This document shows positions 35,368-46,400 of a DNA stretch of 64,000 nucleotides, piece by piece; position 1 is the first letter of the stretch, and each line of letters begins with the position of its first letter. The notes under the pieces were generated by a model. The model ran no database searches. It had not been told where the DNA came from and was given only the letters and a program-made list of their open reading frames with translations. The translations under genes and the position numbers were made by a program. The stretch comes from Albifimbria verrucaria (lineage: Eukaryota; Ascomycota; Sordariomycetes; Hypocreales; Stachybotryaceae): assembly GCA_020081605.1 (NCBI GenBank), contig JAHREC010000009.1, forward strand, positions 2,604,001 through 2,668,000. The letters are read 5' to 3'.

Positions 35368-36861
35368 TCACTCTCTTAGAATCTGAGTCAAAGTTTCTCG
35401 CTTCACACAATTCTCAAAAGCAAAGCTGCGTGCAAGGTCTTCCAGCTCTTCCACAGACTTGTCTCTGAATAGTTCAGCCATCTCCCAGCCCACATACTCG
35501 CTCATAAGAGTTTCTCGAATAACGCGTTCAAAGTGGCGCTCGAACGTCCAAGTCTTCGGATACTTGGTACTTCTGTAAGGCTCAATAGCCTCGTCCTTCA
35601 GTCCTTGCAGGAATGGTTCATAGAGGTGCTTTACTCCATCTTTGTTAACAACGCCCCAGAAGTCAAGACCCAGGCGCTGCTTCTTCTCAATGAAAGGCTG
35701 AATGAGGCGCATATAGGAGGACTCTGGGTCCAGGTAAACCATGCCTTGGTACCCTACGTCCTTGTAAAGCCAGATTGACCAGCTAACATCAGTTTCGGCA
35801 TAAATAGCAAGCTGTTCTTTTAGCATGGCAAAGCGCTTAGCATTTGTCTTGACGGCTTCTTGTCCTTCCTTTCGTTCGTTTTGGTACACAGGGCCAAACT
35901 CGCCGTTCCAGATAGGAACATTCTTCTTTCGCATAAATTCGACTTTGCGCTCAAAGCTTCGTCGCAGTTTCTCCTTCTGCTCCTTTGTGCTCTCATACTG
36001 CTCTCCGATGGGAAAGCCAAGATGGCTATAGTCATGGCAAGCGTACACTGCATTTGGAAGTGGCTTTTCTGGGAAGGCTCGGAAGTCCATAGCGTAAGTG
36101 TTGCCATCAATAAAGATCATATGTTCAGGATCAATAGCTCGAACAGCCTTCTCAGCTCGCTCGTACCAGTCAATCAATCTTTGACCGTAGTGTCCCGACG
36201 CCGTTCTATTAGGATCGGCAGGCTCATTTAGTAGGTTGTATCCGGCAACAACGGGGTTGCCCTTGTAGTGCTTTGCAAGAGCTTCCCACAGCTGAATTGC
36301 GCGATCTTGGTGGTCCTTGAACTCCCAGAATAGAGCCTTGGTTATGCCAGAGTCGCTGTGCCAGTCTTGGTTTTGTCCACCCGGAACAGCGTGCATATCC
36401 AACACGACGTATAGGTTGTATTGAGCGCAAATGTTGACAATTCTGTCAATCAGATCGAAGCCTTTCTGCTTGATTACAGAAGGGTTCATGTCGTCGATGA
36501 AATGGCGGTAGTTGAAGGGAATTCGAATACAGTTAAGGCCCAAAGAAGCGAAGTAGGCCGCATCAGCCTCGGTGAAGAAATAATGGATCAGACGGTCGAA
36601 AAAGTAGTTGGATTTCTCCTCTCCCATAACTTCGGCCATCTGAGCGCGATGTTCATGCTCATGACCAGAGTAGCCTGTAATGAAATTCTCCATATTCAGC
36701 ATGCCGCCGAGGGCAGCACCCTTTAGTACGACTGTCTCTCCATTTGGATTAACAATCTGGCTGCCATCTGTTCGGAGCATAGTACAGGATCTGCTGGAGC
36801 GTGAAGAACGAGAGTTTTGAGAGTTCTCGTAAGAACTTGAAGGGTCGGCTGTTGCAACCAT
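35368..36861 (-). CDS. Glycoside hydrolase family 5 enzyme, intracellular
   Basis: An uninterrupted 497-aa ORF on the minus strand. The (beta/alpha)8 fold of GH5 is visible from GLNCIRIPFNYRHF and YVVLDMHAVPGGQNQDWH. Catalytic residues are the acid/base Glu at about 213 in AGYNLLNEPAD and the nucleophile Glu at about 321 in IWNGEFGP. HDYSHLGFP carries the conserved His/Tyr pair, and SWSIWLYKDVGYQG is the beta-8 tryptophan region. The Ser-rich N-terminus lacks a signal peptide, so the enzyme probably acts inside the cell on imported oligosaccharides or glycosides. The substrate cannot be read from sequence; beta-glucosidase or beta-1,3/1,6-glucanase activity is possible. It lies in the same orientation as the Zn2Cys6 gene 453 bp upstream and near a sugar symporter, suggesting one catabolic unit. 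Confidence 0.91.
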   Translation of the reverse strand: MVATADPSSSYENSQNSRSSRSSRSCTMLRTDGSQIVNPNGETVVLKGAALGGMLNMENFITGYSGHEHEHRAQMAEVMGEEKSNYFFDRLIHYFFTEADAAYFASLGLNCIRIPFNYRHFIDDMNPSVIKQKGFDLIDRIVNICAQYNLYVVLDMHAVPGGQNQDWHSDSGITKALFWEFKDHQDRAIQLWEALAKHYKGNPVVAGYNLLNEPADPNRTASGHYGQRLIDWYERAEKAVRAIDPEHMIFIDGNTYAMDFRAFPEKPLPNAVYACHDYSHLGFPIGEQYESTKEQKEKLRRSFERKVEFMRKKNVPIWNGEFGPVYQNERKEGQEAVKTNAKRFAMLKEQLAIYAETDVSWSIWLYKDVGYQGMVYLDPESSYMRLIQPFIEKKQRLGLDFWGVVNKDGVKHLYEPFLQGLKDEAIEPYRSTKYPKTWTFERHFERVIRETLMSEYVGWEMAELFRDKSVEELEDLARSFAFENCVKRETLTQILRE

Positions 36862-37314
36862 GATGTGCTGTAGACTGAGGAGCTTGTTAAAGCAAAGAGG
36901 ACATGCGACGCTACTATTCTTTCAAGAATTCTCAATTCTTTATCAAATGCGATCTCGCGTCAACTGACAGAAGACGACCTCAAGAATGGTAAGAATGATT
37001 AGGATATGTTTGGTCTGGTTGAGCAGCTGTGAACACGGACGGCAGTTAAGAAGTATTGCTGTCTGCCACCGAATGGACTTAGAAGCGACATTCCCGAAGC
37101 TAGTTGCGCCAAAATAGTGGTACCGCTTGGGATCGATCAGTTGACCGGTTGAAAAGTGGGAACGTGGGGAATCTCTCCACGGCCCAAGCAACGTATTCTG
37201 TTTACAGCGGAGGTTGAGACAGATAGTCTTTCATCTTCACCCGGTTATTGCCAGCAAATTGAAATGTTGAAGTGGCTTCTCTTACAACAAGTCCGACAAT
37301 ACCCGGATTCCATG
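36862..37314. promoter_or_regulatory. GH5 promoter region and 3' flank of the regulator gene
   Basis: 453 bp between two minus-strand genes, presumed to hold the GH5 promoter. No distinctive site was identified. Confidence 0.4.
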
Positions 37315-39201
37315 TTACGTACTGTCTAGGTCAACTATAAGCCCTTGCAAGAAGTGTTTCCAGTTGGTTAGCTCCACAGCTTCGTCTTCCCACGAACGCA
37401 CTAGTTGCACAGTATGATGGACAGCGTCCTGCCACCCAGGTGGCATATCTGAGATATGCAAGCCTGCCCCCACAAGTACTAATGCGGATCGGAGACAACC
37501 ACGGATCATAGGCCATGTTCCATGATGTCGGTGCAGAAACCCAGGCTCATTTACATAAATACGGCGGACATGGTAATGAAGTCCTTTGCGGGCAAATTCC
37601 TGCCCAGGCAGCACTGCTGTAATCCCCATGTCTAAACAAGCAATTTGTGCCATGACGAATGGCCAATAGATGGTTTCAAAGATATTCACAAAGTGTCCAC
37701 GCAGGACATAGGTGCATATATTGTCTCGTTCCGGGGACTCTGCGATCGACAACTCTGGTGGAAGATTCTCTGCCCATTGTTGAGCCTGGGCCTCGTAGTC
37801 TGGAATAAGAAGTGCGAGCTCGCTCAGAAAAGCCATATTAGAACGTGCCGCGCGATGTAGCTGAAGAATCTCGTTGCAGAGTCTGCTGGAAAGCCGTCTC
37901 AGAGAAATCTCAGCCAAGTAGAACAACCAAGATGCCCGCTGTCTCTCTGAGTCCGTGGGCTTCGCTGTATCTAGCGTCTGGGGTGGTGTGGGGAAGAAGG
38001 ACGGATATAGAACGCTTGTTGAGTGTGGCATGTTAAAGTCAGGAAGAACTAAATCTTGCCGCATTTCTCTTTCTGACTTCCAGGCGGACCAGTATACTGC
38101 TTGCGCTTGTACGTGTTCTGGATCAGTCACCGTCGCACTGCCGGGTGATTGAGCTGCATGACTGGTGACTCTATTTGGACCTTGCAAGAATGGAAGGTCT
38201 TGGCAGGCTGCTAGGGCTTGTGAGAAGAATCTCCATGCTTGGAATGGCTGGAAGATGCACATCATGTACACCCCTGATAAGAAGAGGCATTGTGCCCCAA
38301 TTATTCGTGTCTGAGACAAGAGTATTCCAATTCTCTTCTGCGCAGCGTCGAAGAGATTTTTAGCCTCTGCGTATGCAGCAGTATCTGGCTTAGTATCTTG
38401 ACTTGGACCAAGAGGTGTAGCAATTCTGCCGAGTGCACAGATAATCAATGTCAAACATGATTCGGGAGACCAGTCAATGCCGTCTGCAATCGCTTTGCCA
38501 ACCAGATGCCTAACATTCGTCTCATCGAAAATGGGATTCTTGCAGTGGACGTGGATAAAGAAGTTATCCAATAGAAGCCTTAGGCTCTGAGGCTCGATGT
38601 CAAGCAAGCCACCAATAGAGCTATTGCCGGGTGAATACGAATGCATCGGCTCAGGGATATCAAGGTCGTTGCCTGCACGAGGTGATCGATCCGCTAGGAC
38701 AGACCAAGAAACGAGGCTCTCCACCTTTTCAGGCAGGATGCTCCGCAATGGAATATCGTCCAAACTGTCGGAAACTTCTGCTGTGGGTGGTGTGCTTGAC
38801 GTAGACTCACGGGGCAGAGGCCCGGAGGTGTCTAGCCCCTGCGGTGAATGTTGTGGCGTGACACTTGACCGCGTCCTTTGAATCTGATGTTCCCGTGTTT
38901 CTCTGATAGTTCTCTCTAGCTCGTCCAGACGTTCGAGAATCTTCAGACTGGCCGGGTCAAACGCTGAGAGATCCACGGGCGACTGAATGCACTTAGCGCC
39001 AACACTAAGGCAGTACGAGCATGTTGGTTTTCGGTTGTCGCATTTTGTCTTCCTGGCTCGACAGACTTGGCAGGCAGTGTTTGCCCTCTTTCGGGGGTAG
39101 AACGCTGTTCCTCGAGCAGCAGGACGCTTACCAGGGCGATGTTCCATCTCGCTGGGACCCGGGATGGGGCCTAGCTGAGTGTCGTCTTGGTGGGAACCCA
39201 T
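37315..39201 (-). CDS. Zn2Cys6 transcription factor
   Basis: Likely local regulator of the GH5 and sugar-symporter genes. It is intact, single-exon and about 628 aa. The open frame extends upstream to 39384 but without an ATG (it would start at TTG), so the ATG at 39201 (MGSHQDDTQ) is preferred; a spliced upstream exon is possible. The zinc cluster ACQVCRARKTKCDNRKPTC plus SYCLSVGAKC fits CX2CX6CX6CX2CX6C. A basic linker follows, then a short coiled coil (LKILERLDELERTIRET). The fungal-specific domain has LLLDNFFIHVHCKNPIFDE, then AWRFFSQALAAC and YWSAWKSEREMRQDL, the arrangement seen in AmyR/XlnR-like and related sugar regulators. It diverges from the symporter across 0.6 kb. Confidence 0.92.
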   Translation of the reverse strand: MGSHQDDTQLGPIPGPSEMEHRPGKRPAARGTAFYPRKRANTACQVCRARKTKCDNRKPTCSYCLSVGAKCIQSPVDLSAFDPASLKILERLDELERTIRETREHQIQRTRSSVTPQHSPQGLDTSGPLPRESTSSTPPTAEVSDSLDDIPLRSILPEKVESLVSWSVLADRSPRAGNDLDIPEPMHSYSPGNSSIGGLLDIEPQSLRLLLDNFFIHVHCKNPIFDETNVRHLVGKAIADGIDWSPESCLTLIICALGRIATPLGPSQDTKPDTAAYAEAKNLFDAAQKRIGILLSQTRIIGAQCLFLSGVYMMCIFQPFQAWRFFSQALAACQDLPFLQGPNRVTSHAAQSPGSATVTDPEHVQAQAVYWSAWKSEREMRQDLVLPDFNMPHSTSVLYPSFFPTPPQTLDTAKPTDSERQRASWLFYLAEISLRRLSSRLCNEILQLHRAARSNMAFLSELALLIPDYEAQAQQWAENLPPELSIAESPERDNICTYVLRGHFVNIFETIYWPFVMAQIACLDMGITAVLPGQEFARKGLHYHVRRIYVNEPGFLHRHHGTWPMIRGCLRSALVLVGAGLHISDMPPGWQDAVHHTVQLVRSWEDEAVELTNWKHFLQGLIVDLDST

Positions 39202-39819
39202 TGCCACTGCCACGTGCTCGGTATGCACTATGGCCGGTACAATGCAGGCTCGTGTTTTGCCTAATAACACAGAATCTGGAGAATCCTTGTAGTGTTTCCT
39301 TGGTAGAAGTTCTGGAGAAGTTGGGTCGAGGAGTGCATCGGGGAATAAGCCGTCGGGGAAGCTCGGTGTTTTATTTGACGCCAAGCTGTCTAGCCTTAGC
39401 CCGTCTCCATTTTGACCACCGCCACTTGCCCGAATATTAGGGCGACTTAGACTGCAATAGTCTGCCGGGGAGTATCGCTCTTAGAAATGGAGCTAAGGTT
39501 TTGCTAATCCCCAGACTCCTCGTCCGGGGTGGTTCTCTCAACCTTGTCTCCCCGGAACCCCAGTTCAAGCCTCGGTGCTGGGGCTGCCAACTTGCATCAG
39601 TCTTGTGATAATATCTGGGGTCATTAGTGCATCATGGACTAGAAGTCATTCGATTTCCTGGGTGCAGCACGGGCGCTAACCGTCAAATGCCCTGATCACC
39701 TTCTAATACATATAGTATCGACCTACCCATGCCGATCAGTTCTATTTCAACAGACTTATCAATCAACTTACATTCGGCACACAACTCTCAGACTTGCCTC
39801 GAGCTGCAGATTTGCCATT
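39202..39819. promoter_or_regulatory. Divergent promoter with an inverted pair of CreA/CRE1-type CCGGGG sites
   Basis: TCCGGGG at 39523-39529 and its inverse CCCCGGA at 39550-39556 are separated by 20 bp. CCGGGG fits the SYGGRG consensus of the carbon catabolite repressor CreA/CRE1, and paired sites are the effective form in known fungal promoters. The pair also contains CGG triplets that the adjacent Zn2Cys6 factor could use. Function is inferred from position. Confidence 0.55.
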
Positions 39820-41540
39820 ATGGCCTTTGAACAATCAGAAGCAGGGAAGAACGACATGGCTCTTGAGGCAAAGGCCTCGGGTACCGAGTTTGTCGACCCT
39901 AAAACCGACGCGGTGAATGCAGACCGTCAACTGGAACATGATCTCACGCTCAAGGATGTGTTTCGTCGACATCCTGCTATCGTTGCATGGTCCTTTTATT
40001 GGGCCATGGCAGCTGTTGGATGGTGAGTTCGCCGCACGACACAGCATTATCTTGGCACCCAGTTGCGCATTTCACAATAGCCCTGTTGTTATGATTTGAT
40101 TACCTATTCTAACATCGGACTGCACAGGGATTTGATGCTCAGATTAACGGAGCTATGATTTCAGTCTCAGCATTCCGCCGTGACTTTGGGTATGAAACTA
40201 CTCTTATTCACTAAGAGCCCATACTGACAATGCAAAGATACATCGAAAACGGCGAATCGATCCTTCCGGCCGATTGGCAGACTGCTTTCAATGTTATCAG
40301 CAGTGTCGGACAATTCTTTGGTGGTTTCCTATGCTCATGGCTCTCTGACCTCATCGGCCGAAGGAACTCCCTTGCCATTGGTTTGTTGGTCACGACTGGC
40401 GGTATTTTTGGCGAGATGTTTTCGTCAACTAATGCAACCTTTGTTGTGTCCAAGCTTATCCTGGGCTTTGGTCTGGGATTCTACCTTACATTGGCTCCTT
40501 TGGCTACGTCGGAAATTGCGCCAGTAGTTCTTCGAGGTATCTCAACAGCCGGTGTCAATCTTGGCGTCGCGATTGGCCAGCTTCTTTCCAATGCTGTCAT
40601 CAAAGGATTCGGAGCCCGAAGCGACAACTGGGCCTACCGTGGTCCCTTTGCAACACAATTATTCTTTGTTGCCTTCCTCCTTGTCGGTCTTCCTTTCGTG
40701 CCCGAATCGCCCTGGTATTTGGCTCGGAAGGGCAAACACGATGACGCCAAAAAGTCTTTACTGAAGCTGTACGGCTCCAACACGAACATTGATGCTAAAC
40801 TAGCCACGATTGAAGAGACTATTGCAGACGAAAGAGCCTCTAGCAATGATGAAGGCACCTGGCTCCAATGCTTTAGAGGCAACGACCTCCTCCGAACTAT
40901 GATTAGTATGGGCGTCTTCGTCTGCCAGCATTTTGTTGGCATCATTTTCGTCCTCGGGTACTCGACATACTTTTTCCAACTCGCTGGCCTTGCAGAGTCC
41001 AACAGCTTCGACCTCGGAGTAGGCGTCACCGCTTGCGGCGTTGCTGGTAATATCTGCAGTTGGTTTGTGGTAAACTCCTTCGGTCGTCGCAAGATCTTCC
41101 TCTCTGGTATGGTGTCTCTGACAGCACTGCTGCTGCTGATCGGCATTATGGATGTCGTCCCCACAGGTGCGGCCAAATGGGTTCAAGCGGCTTGCACAGT
41201 CATCTATGCGTTCGTCTACTTTGCTACGGTTGGCGCTATGGCATTTGCTATTCTTGGAGAATGCTGTTCAGTTGCTCTAAAGGCGAAGACGATGGCGCTT
41301 GCTACGGCCACCCAAGCGGTCATGGGCATCGCAATGAACTTTGCTATTCCTTATATGGTGAACCCGGATGAGGGCAATCTGAAGGGCAAAGTGGGCTTCA
41401 TCTTTGGTGGTCTTGCTCTTATTGCTATGGTTTGGAGCTGGTTCTATGTCCCCGAGCTGAAGGGCCGACGATATGATGAGATTGACAGCATGTTCCGTCA
41501 GAAGGTCAGCCCCAGGCGGATGGGATCTCACCAACTGTGA
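39820..41540 (+). CDS. MFS sugar/H+ symporter, maltose/alpha-glucoside permease-like
   Basis: Twelve-TM sugar porter of the plasma membrane. Exons are 39820-40022, 40128-40189 and 40238-41540, about 522 aa. Signature motifs: a GFDAQINGAM loop after TM1; SDLIGRRNSLAIG between TM2 and TM3; LPFVPESPWYLARKGK, the PESPR-type motif in its maltose-permease form; NSFGRRKIFLSG; and a C-terminal FYVPELKGRRYDEID, the PETKG-type motif. The exon 1/2 junction needs one extra G at GGG 40127-40129 to give WGFDAQ; otherwise the frame is clean. It probably imports the glycoside or oligosaccharide used by the cytosolic GH5 enzyme. The paired CCGGGG sites upstream suggest glucose repression. Confidence 0.93.
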
Positions 41541-42387
41541 AGTTCCGAAAGAAATGAGACCACGTGGCATAACCTCATTTCATTCATTGTAGTACACCCA
41601 CGGTTTGCAGGGAATGAACTTATCTAGCTTATTTATATGTAGGTCAATTGCAAGCGGCGAATGTTTAATGTTTTATGTTCTGTATTTATAGTCAAGTGGT
41701 GCTGTATGGAATGGGGCCAAAAGCAAGCTTCAAATGCTGTCACCAGAATACCAACATATGGATATGAATTGAGAAAAACACGAGTAATACCATTGGGTTC
41801 ATGAGTGGTATATCTACATACACATGACTGAGACAGAAACTGTGTCAACATCTTGGTAGATGGTGAAAAAGCATTCCGTGTTATTATGAAAATAGTTGAG
41901 TCGTATGATGCCTTCAGTTGACAGGCGAACAATGCATATTCCATCATCAAGTCAATCAAGGACCTGGAAGGCAGGCTCATGTCCTCGGTATTTTCAAGCT
42001 TCAACCCAAATGTGTGCTCCCACACTTACCATTAATGCTTTAGATTTGCAGTACATTGGGTTGCAGTGAGTTCAAGTAAGGCTATATAAACGGCAAATCA
42101 CGTATCACATAACCTGGCTCCTGAAGGATTGATCATAATCCAGTTAGCCTATTTTTGTATCGACTTTCGTGTGTTAGTGGCAGACCCTGAAGTGTTGAAG
42201 AATTTCAAAGACGTTTTCTATGCTTGGAAATGAGATATTAACAAGATCAACAAGCTTGGACTCCACGAATTCCCTCGATATAAACGAGGAGGGAACAGAA
42301 TTTCTATTTGCCGGACAATGTCATGATTTGGCGAGCAATAAAAGCTGAGGAAGAGCCAATCCTCATAGGCCAAGCGAAATCACCGAG
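41541..42387. other. Spacer 3' of the sugar symporter
   Basis: No gene is supported. A 130-codon minus-strand ORF (41633-42025) has no recognisable features. Confidence 0.4.
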
Positions 42388-43210
42388 ATGGATAAGTTGC
42401 AGAAAAGAACAAAATCGAGGCCAAGTAAAGAAGAAAAAACGGACTATTCGTTAGTTCGAGTAAAGCAAGAGGTTATCAGGAGATTTACAGTCGAAAATCC
42501 TGTGACAAAGAAGCGCACAGTTGCGGTAGAAAGAAGCACAGCGTATAATTCGTAACATCTAGTGATCACCCTAATCAAAACCGAAAAAGAGCTCCAAGAA
42601 GAGATGAGTTATGGCCGGACTCCCTAAGAAAGCCAAGAACAGATTCTGGGCCTTCCTCTCGAATGACCCTAGCCAGAATAAATTTTGCGTCAGACCATTT
42701 CAGAGGAGAAGGAGAAGACAGAAGAATGGCAGTAAGAAAATGGAGACTGGGTCTTACAAGCGTTCTTCAGAAGACACCAATCAAGGCATAATTTTCTAGC
42801 GAAGAAACAGCGGCAGTTTTAAATGCTTGGAAGACGGAGCTACACCGTTCTTTCTTGGGCGTTGCTTCTAATGTGAAGATTGGTCCCATAGAGCAAAGTA
42901 TAACGTGGAACTTGACTAAGCCCAACTCCAACAGGCGAGATATTCGCCAGGCTACGATGACAACGAAGAAATCAAAACTAAAGAAGTCATCATGAACTTT
43001 CGATTCGATGGCGAATTTTTTGATCGCTACTGGACTTGTTGGTACTTGGATGCAGACCAGGGCACGCAACCAGAAACGGCCGGGTTACTCAGAGACAAAG
43101 TGGTGGACATACTACTGGGGATACCTGAGTCTGGAAATTTTATGAGCACTCAAGAACAAACACGTATCGTGAACAAAGAACAAGCTGCAAGCAAAAGGAA
43201 AAGACATTGA
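42388..43210 (+). pseudogene. Probable decayed gene of unknown family
   Basis: Coding-like segments lie in different frames along the plus strand. From 42388 there is a 55-codon Lys/Arg-rich ORF beginning MDKLQKRTKSRP. A segment around 42792-42930 includes AAVLNAWKTELHRSFLGVA and NVKIGPIEQSITWNL. The last runs from 42992 to 43210 and includes MNFRFDGEFFDRYWTCWYLD. The last two join if one base is added near 42930. In-frame stops separate the first from the rest. I do not recognise the family; it could be a relic or a real gene with several sequence errors. It converges with the NLR. Confidence 0.3.
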
Positions 43211-43428
43211 GGTGTTAGGGAGTATTTCAAACTAGTTATAGTATAAGAAAATAGAGTCTTAGCACCACGTAGCTTTTAGCTAGTTAGTTTAATAGCGGTA
43301 TAAGTAGATTGAGGATTTTAGCCTTGGTAACATATTTTTAATTGATTAATTTTTTATATATAATAAATAAGAAAATACTCTCCTATAAATAACGTAGCAC
43401 TATATCCCAGCATAGAAAACCCTTTTAA

Positions 43429-46400
43429 TTACCTTGTATAGCTAGATACAAGAAGGAGTTCTCTCAGAACATTATCATCTCCGTCCGCGATCACCTTCGG
43501 GTGATTTAAGAGCAACGCAACCACATTCGAATGCCTTCTCTCCGCTGCAAAGGATAACGGAGTTCGACCAGAGTTATCTTCGGAATTTGCATCGACATCT
43601 TCAAACTCAAGCAAGAGCTTGACAACATGCTCATGACCCTCTTTAGCCGCCAGTAACAGTGGGGTTTGACCAAATCTATCCCTTAAGTTGCAGTCGACAT
43701 CTTGGCGCCTCAGCAGAAGCCGAACAACATTATCATAGCCACGATAGGCCGCCCAAGCCATGGGAGATCGCCCTGTTTTATCTGGCGCGTCGACCTCAAT
43801 GTCATTGTTGCCTAACACCAGTCTCATTATGCTTTTTACTCCCTGCCCAACTCCGCGCGACAGTCCAAATACACCTCGGCTATTGCCGACAGGCACTTGA
43901 ATGCTGTTCCTAGCGAGAAAGATCTTCACTACCGCCTCATGCCCTTGCTCGGCTGCCCTTGAAAGAGCTGTTCGACCGCGGTTATCCTTTGCATCAGCCT
44001 GTACGCCATTTCGTTGCGCTAGAATCTTCACCACGTCGTCATTACCTCCTTCAGCCGCCCACGAGAGCGGCGTCCTGCCATCCTCATTCTTTGCATCCGC
44101 ATCGACTTCCCTCCTCTTTGCTAACAGCTCAACTACGGAGCTATGGCCTTCTGCGGCTGCCCAAGAGAGCGGTGTCCTGCCATTCCTATCTTTCGCATCC
44201 GCATCAACATCACTTCTCTTTGCTAACAGCTCAACTACGGGGCTATGGCCTCCTGCGGCTGCCCACGAGAGCGGTGTCCTGCCGTACTTATCCTTCGCAT
44301 CCGCATCAACATCACTTCTATTTGCTAGCAGCTCAACTACGGAGCTATGGCCTCCAGCAGCAGCCCTGGATAGCGGCGTCTGTCCTATCCGGTCCTTCGC
44401 ATCAGCTATGGCGTCCCAACTCAATAACAGTTTTACGACCTGATCATGCCCACGTGCCGCGGCCCCACTGATAGGTGAGCGTTGGAAATTATCGAGGCAA
44501 TCAATTCGTACACTGCCTTGTTGGTTTAGAAACCTCACAACGGCTTCTTGTCCCCACTCTGCCGCATAATGTAGCACCGACAGTCCGTTATTATCTTTAG
44601 GGTCGGTATTAATGTTTGGTAGGGCAATAAGCAGCTGCATCACTGATAAGTGTCCAAACTTCGCCGCTTGAGCCAAAGGTGTTTTGCCGTCCTCGTCCTG
44701 AGAGTTCATGTCTGCCCCCGCTGCGAGGAGTACTCCGACCGCCACAGACAGACCCAGACTTGAAGCGGCGTGGAAAAGGTGGTGTTTAATTCTGTCTGCA
44801 GCAGTTCTGTCGCTAGGCTGGGAAGTGATATTTTCTTCTTTGTTCAGCCAATTCCTTAGGAGCTGATAACATGCAGTGCCAGGAGATAAGTCTTTGAACT
44901 TGATGGCAAACTCAGTTGTGCTTACACGTAGGCCGCAACTGTCTAGATGATGTTTCAAGTAGGACAAGGCATATTTTGCGAAAGGTCGGTGATTCAAGTA
45001 CTCGGCGTAGCTTTTAAACTGCTCCGTGGTCCACGATTCCACCTCATTGAGGCCGTCCGTCAAGTCAGGAAAGAAAAGCAAAGCAATAAATATCTCATAC
45101 AGGCTGTGGCTATCCAGTTATGGGCGGCAACGTTGTCTATCTGGAAATTCGATCTCGTAACGCACTGGTGTGGCTTTAAGAAGAATTCGCGAACTGTTTG
45201 ATGCATAACCTGCACAGTTCCATTTCCTGAACTGTGTCCGTCAGGGATCGATGGCTTGAAAATCAATGCGTTGTCTTGATTTGGTTTGATTTCCAGAAAG
45301 TTTCCACCATAGTGGATGATGTGTTCCTTAAATGGTATGCGTCTTCGAAAAGATTCATCAGATGGGACAGTATTGTCCATCTTATATGCGATAGCGAGAC
45401 CATGGAGCAGTTCGTCGACAGTAAGAGGTCGTCTAGCCCAAAGCACTAACTGCAACATATCGAAGCCGTCCATAAGCTTGGCTTTGTTCTGATTCATCCC
45501 TTTGAACATGTGAGCATAAAAGCCTTCCAGCTCTTTGGGGAGGTTTTGAAGGACTTCGAAGATGACCTCTTCAGAATGGCCTGCGTCCACTGATGCCAGC
45601 AGTTCGTCTCCAACTAGCTTTACCCATAAAAACACACCCTCAGCATGCTTTTCAATGTATTTGAGCGCGTCGTCGAGAAGATCCGTGAAATTAACTTGGT
45701 TCAGTAAGGAGGAAGTCATTTTTCTTATGTCTAGTTTGGTTTCGGCTTGCAACCTGATGAAGTTATCGATCTTCTTAGAGCGGCTTTCGAGCCCACCTAG
45801 TGGCCTACTTGCCATAAAAACTTTCAACACTCCTTGACGTACATCGCGACAAATATTCATGAGTATGTCAAGAATTACGCGTCTATCATCACTCTCAGAC
45901 TCATCAACTGCATCGATAATAATGTATAGGCGGGTGAGGAACGGATAATCAGTTAAGGACTTGAAGATCCGTTGTAAGGATTCATACCTCCAGTCGGTTT
46001 GGCCTTCCGCAATATGAGCTCGGTATTCAGCCTGGAATTTATGATAGAAGAAGGCCTCATCCTGGCGAAGAATATCATGGAGGAGACACTTAAGCATATT
46101 AGAATGGTTTCTCTCCAGCTCACCACCTCTGTAACTGTAGAAGAATTTGGCTACGACGGCCGAGCTTGAGGTTAGCTCGGGTTTGAAGATTTTCTCGTTG
46201 ATATACTTCATGAGTGTGCTTTTGCCACTCCCAGGCTTCCCTTCGAGGAGTAAGAGGCGGGACTTAGGTGAAGTTGACCACTCTATATACTGGGGATGTG
46301 TCCTAAGCCATTGAAATGTGCCGATGTGTGCATCAGAAATTTTATCGTAGTGTGCGTTTTCGAATTGAAGACTGGTCATACACTCTTTGATTCATTAGAA

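Noticed and set aside
41633..42025. 130-codon minus-strand ORF 3' of the sugar symporter
   Set aside because: No signature; probably chance in the 3' flank.
43901..44443. 180-codon plus-strand ORF over the ankyrin repeats
   Set aside because: Antisense shadow of the repeat array; its regularity comes from the 102-bp units.
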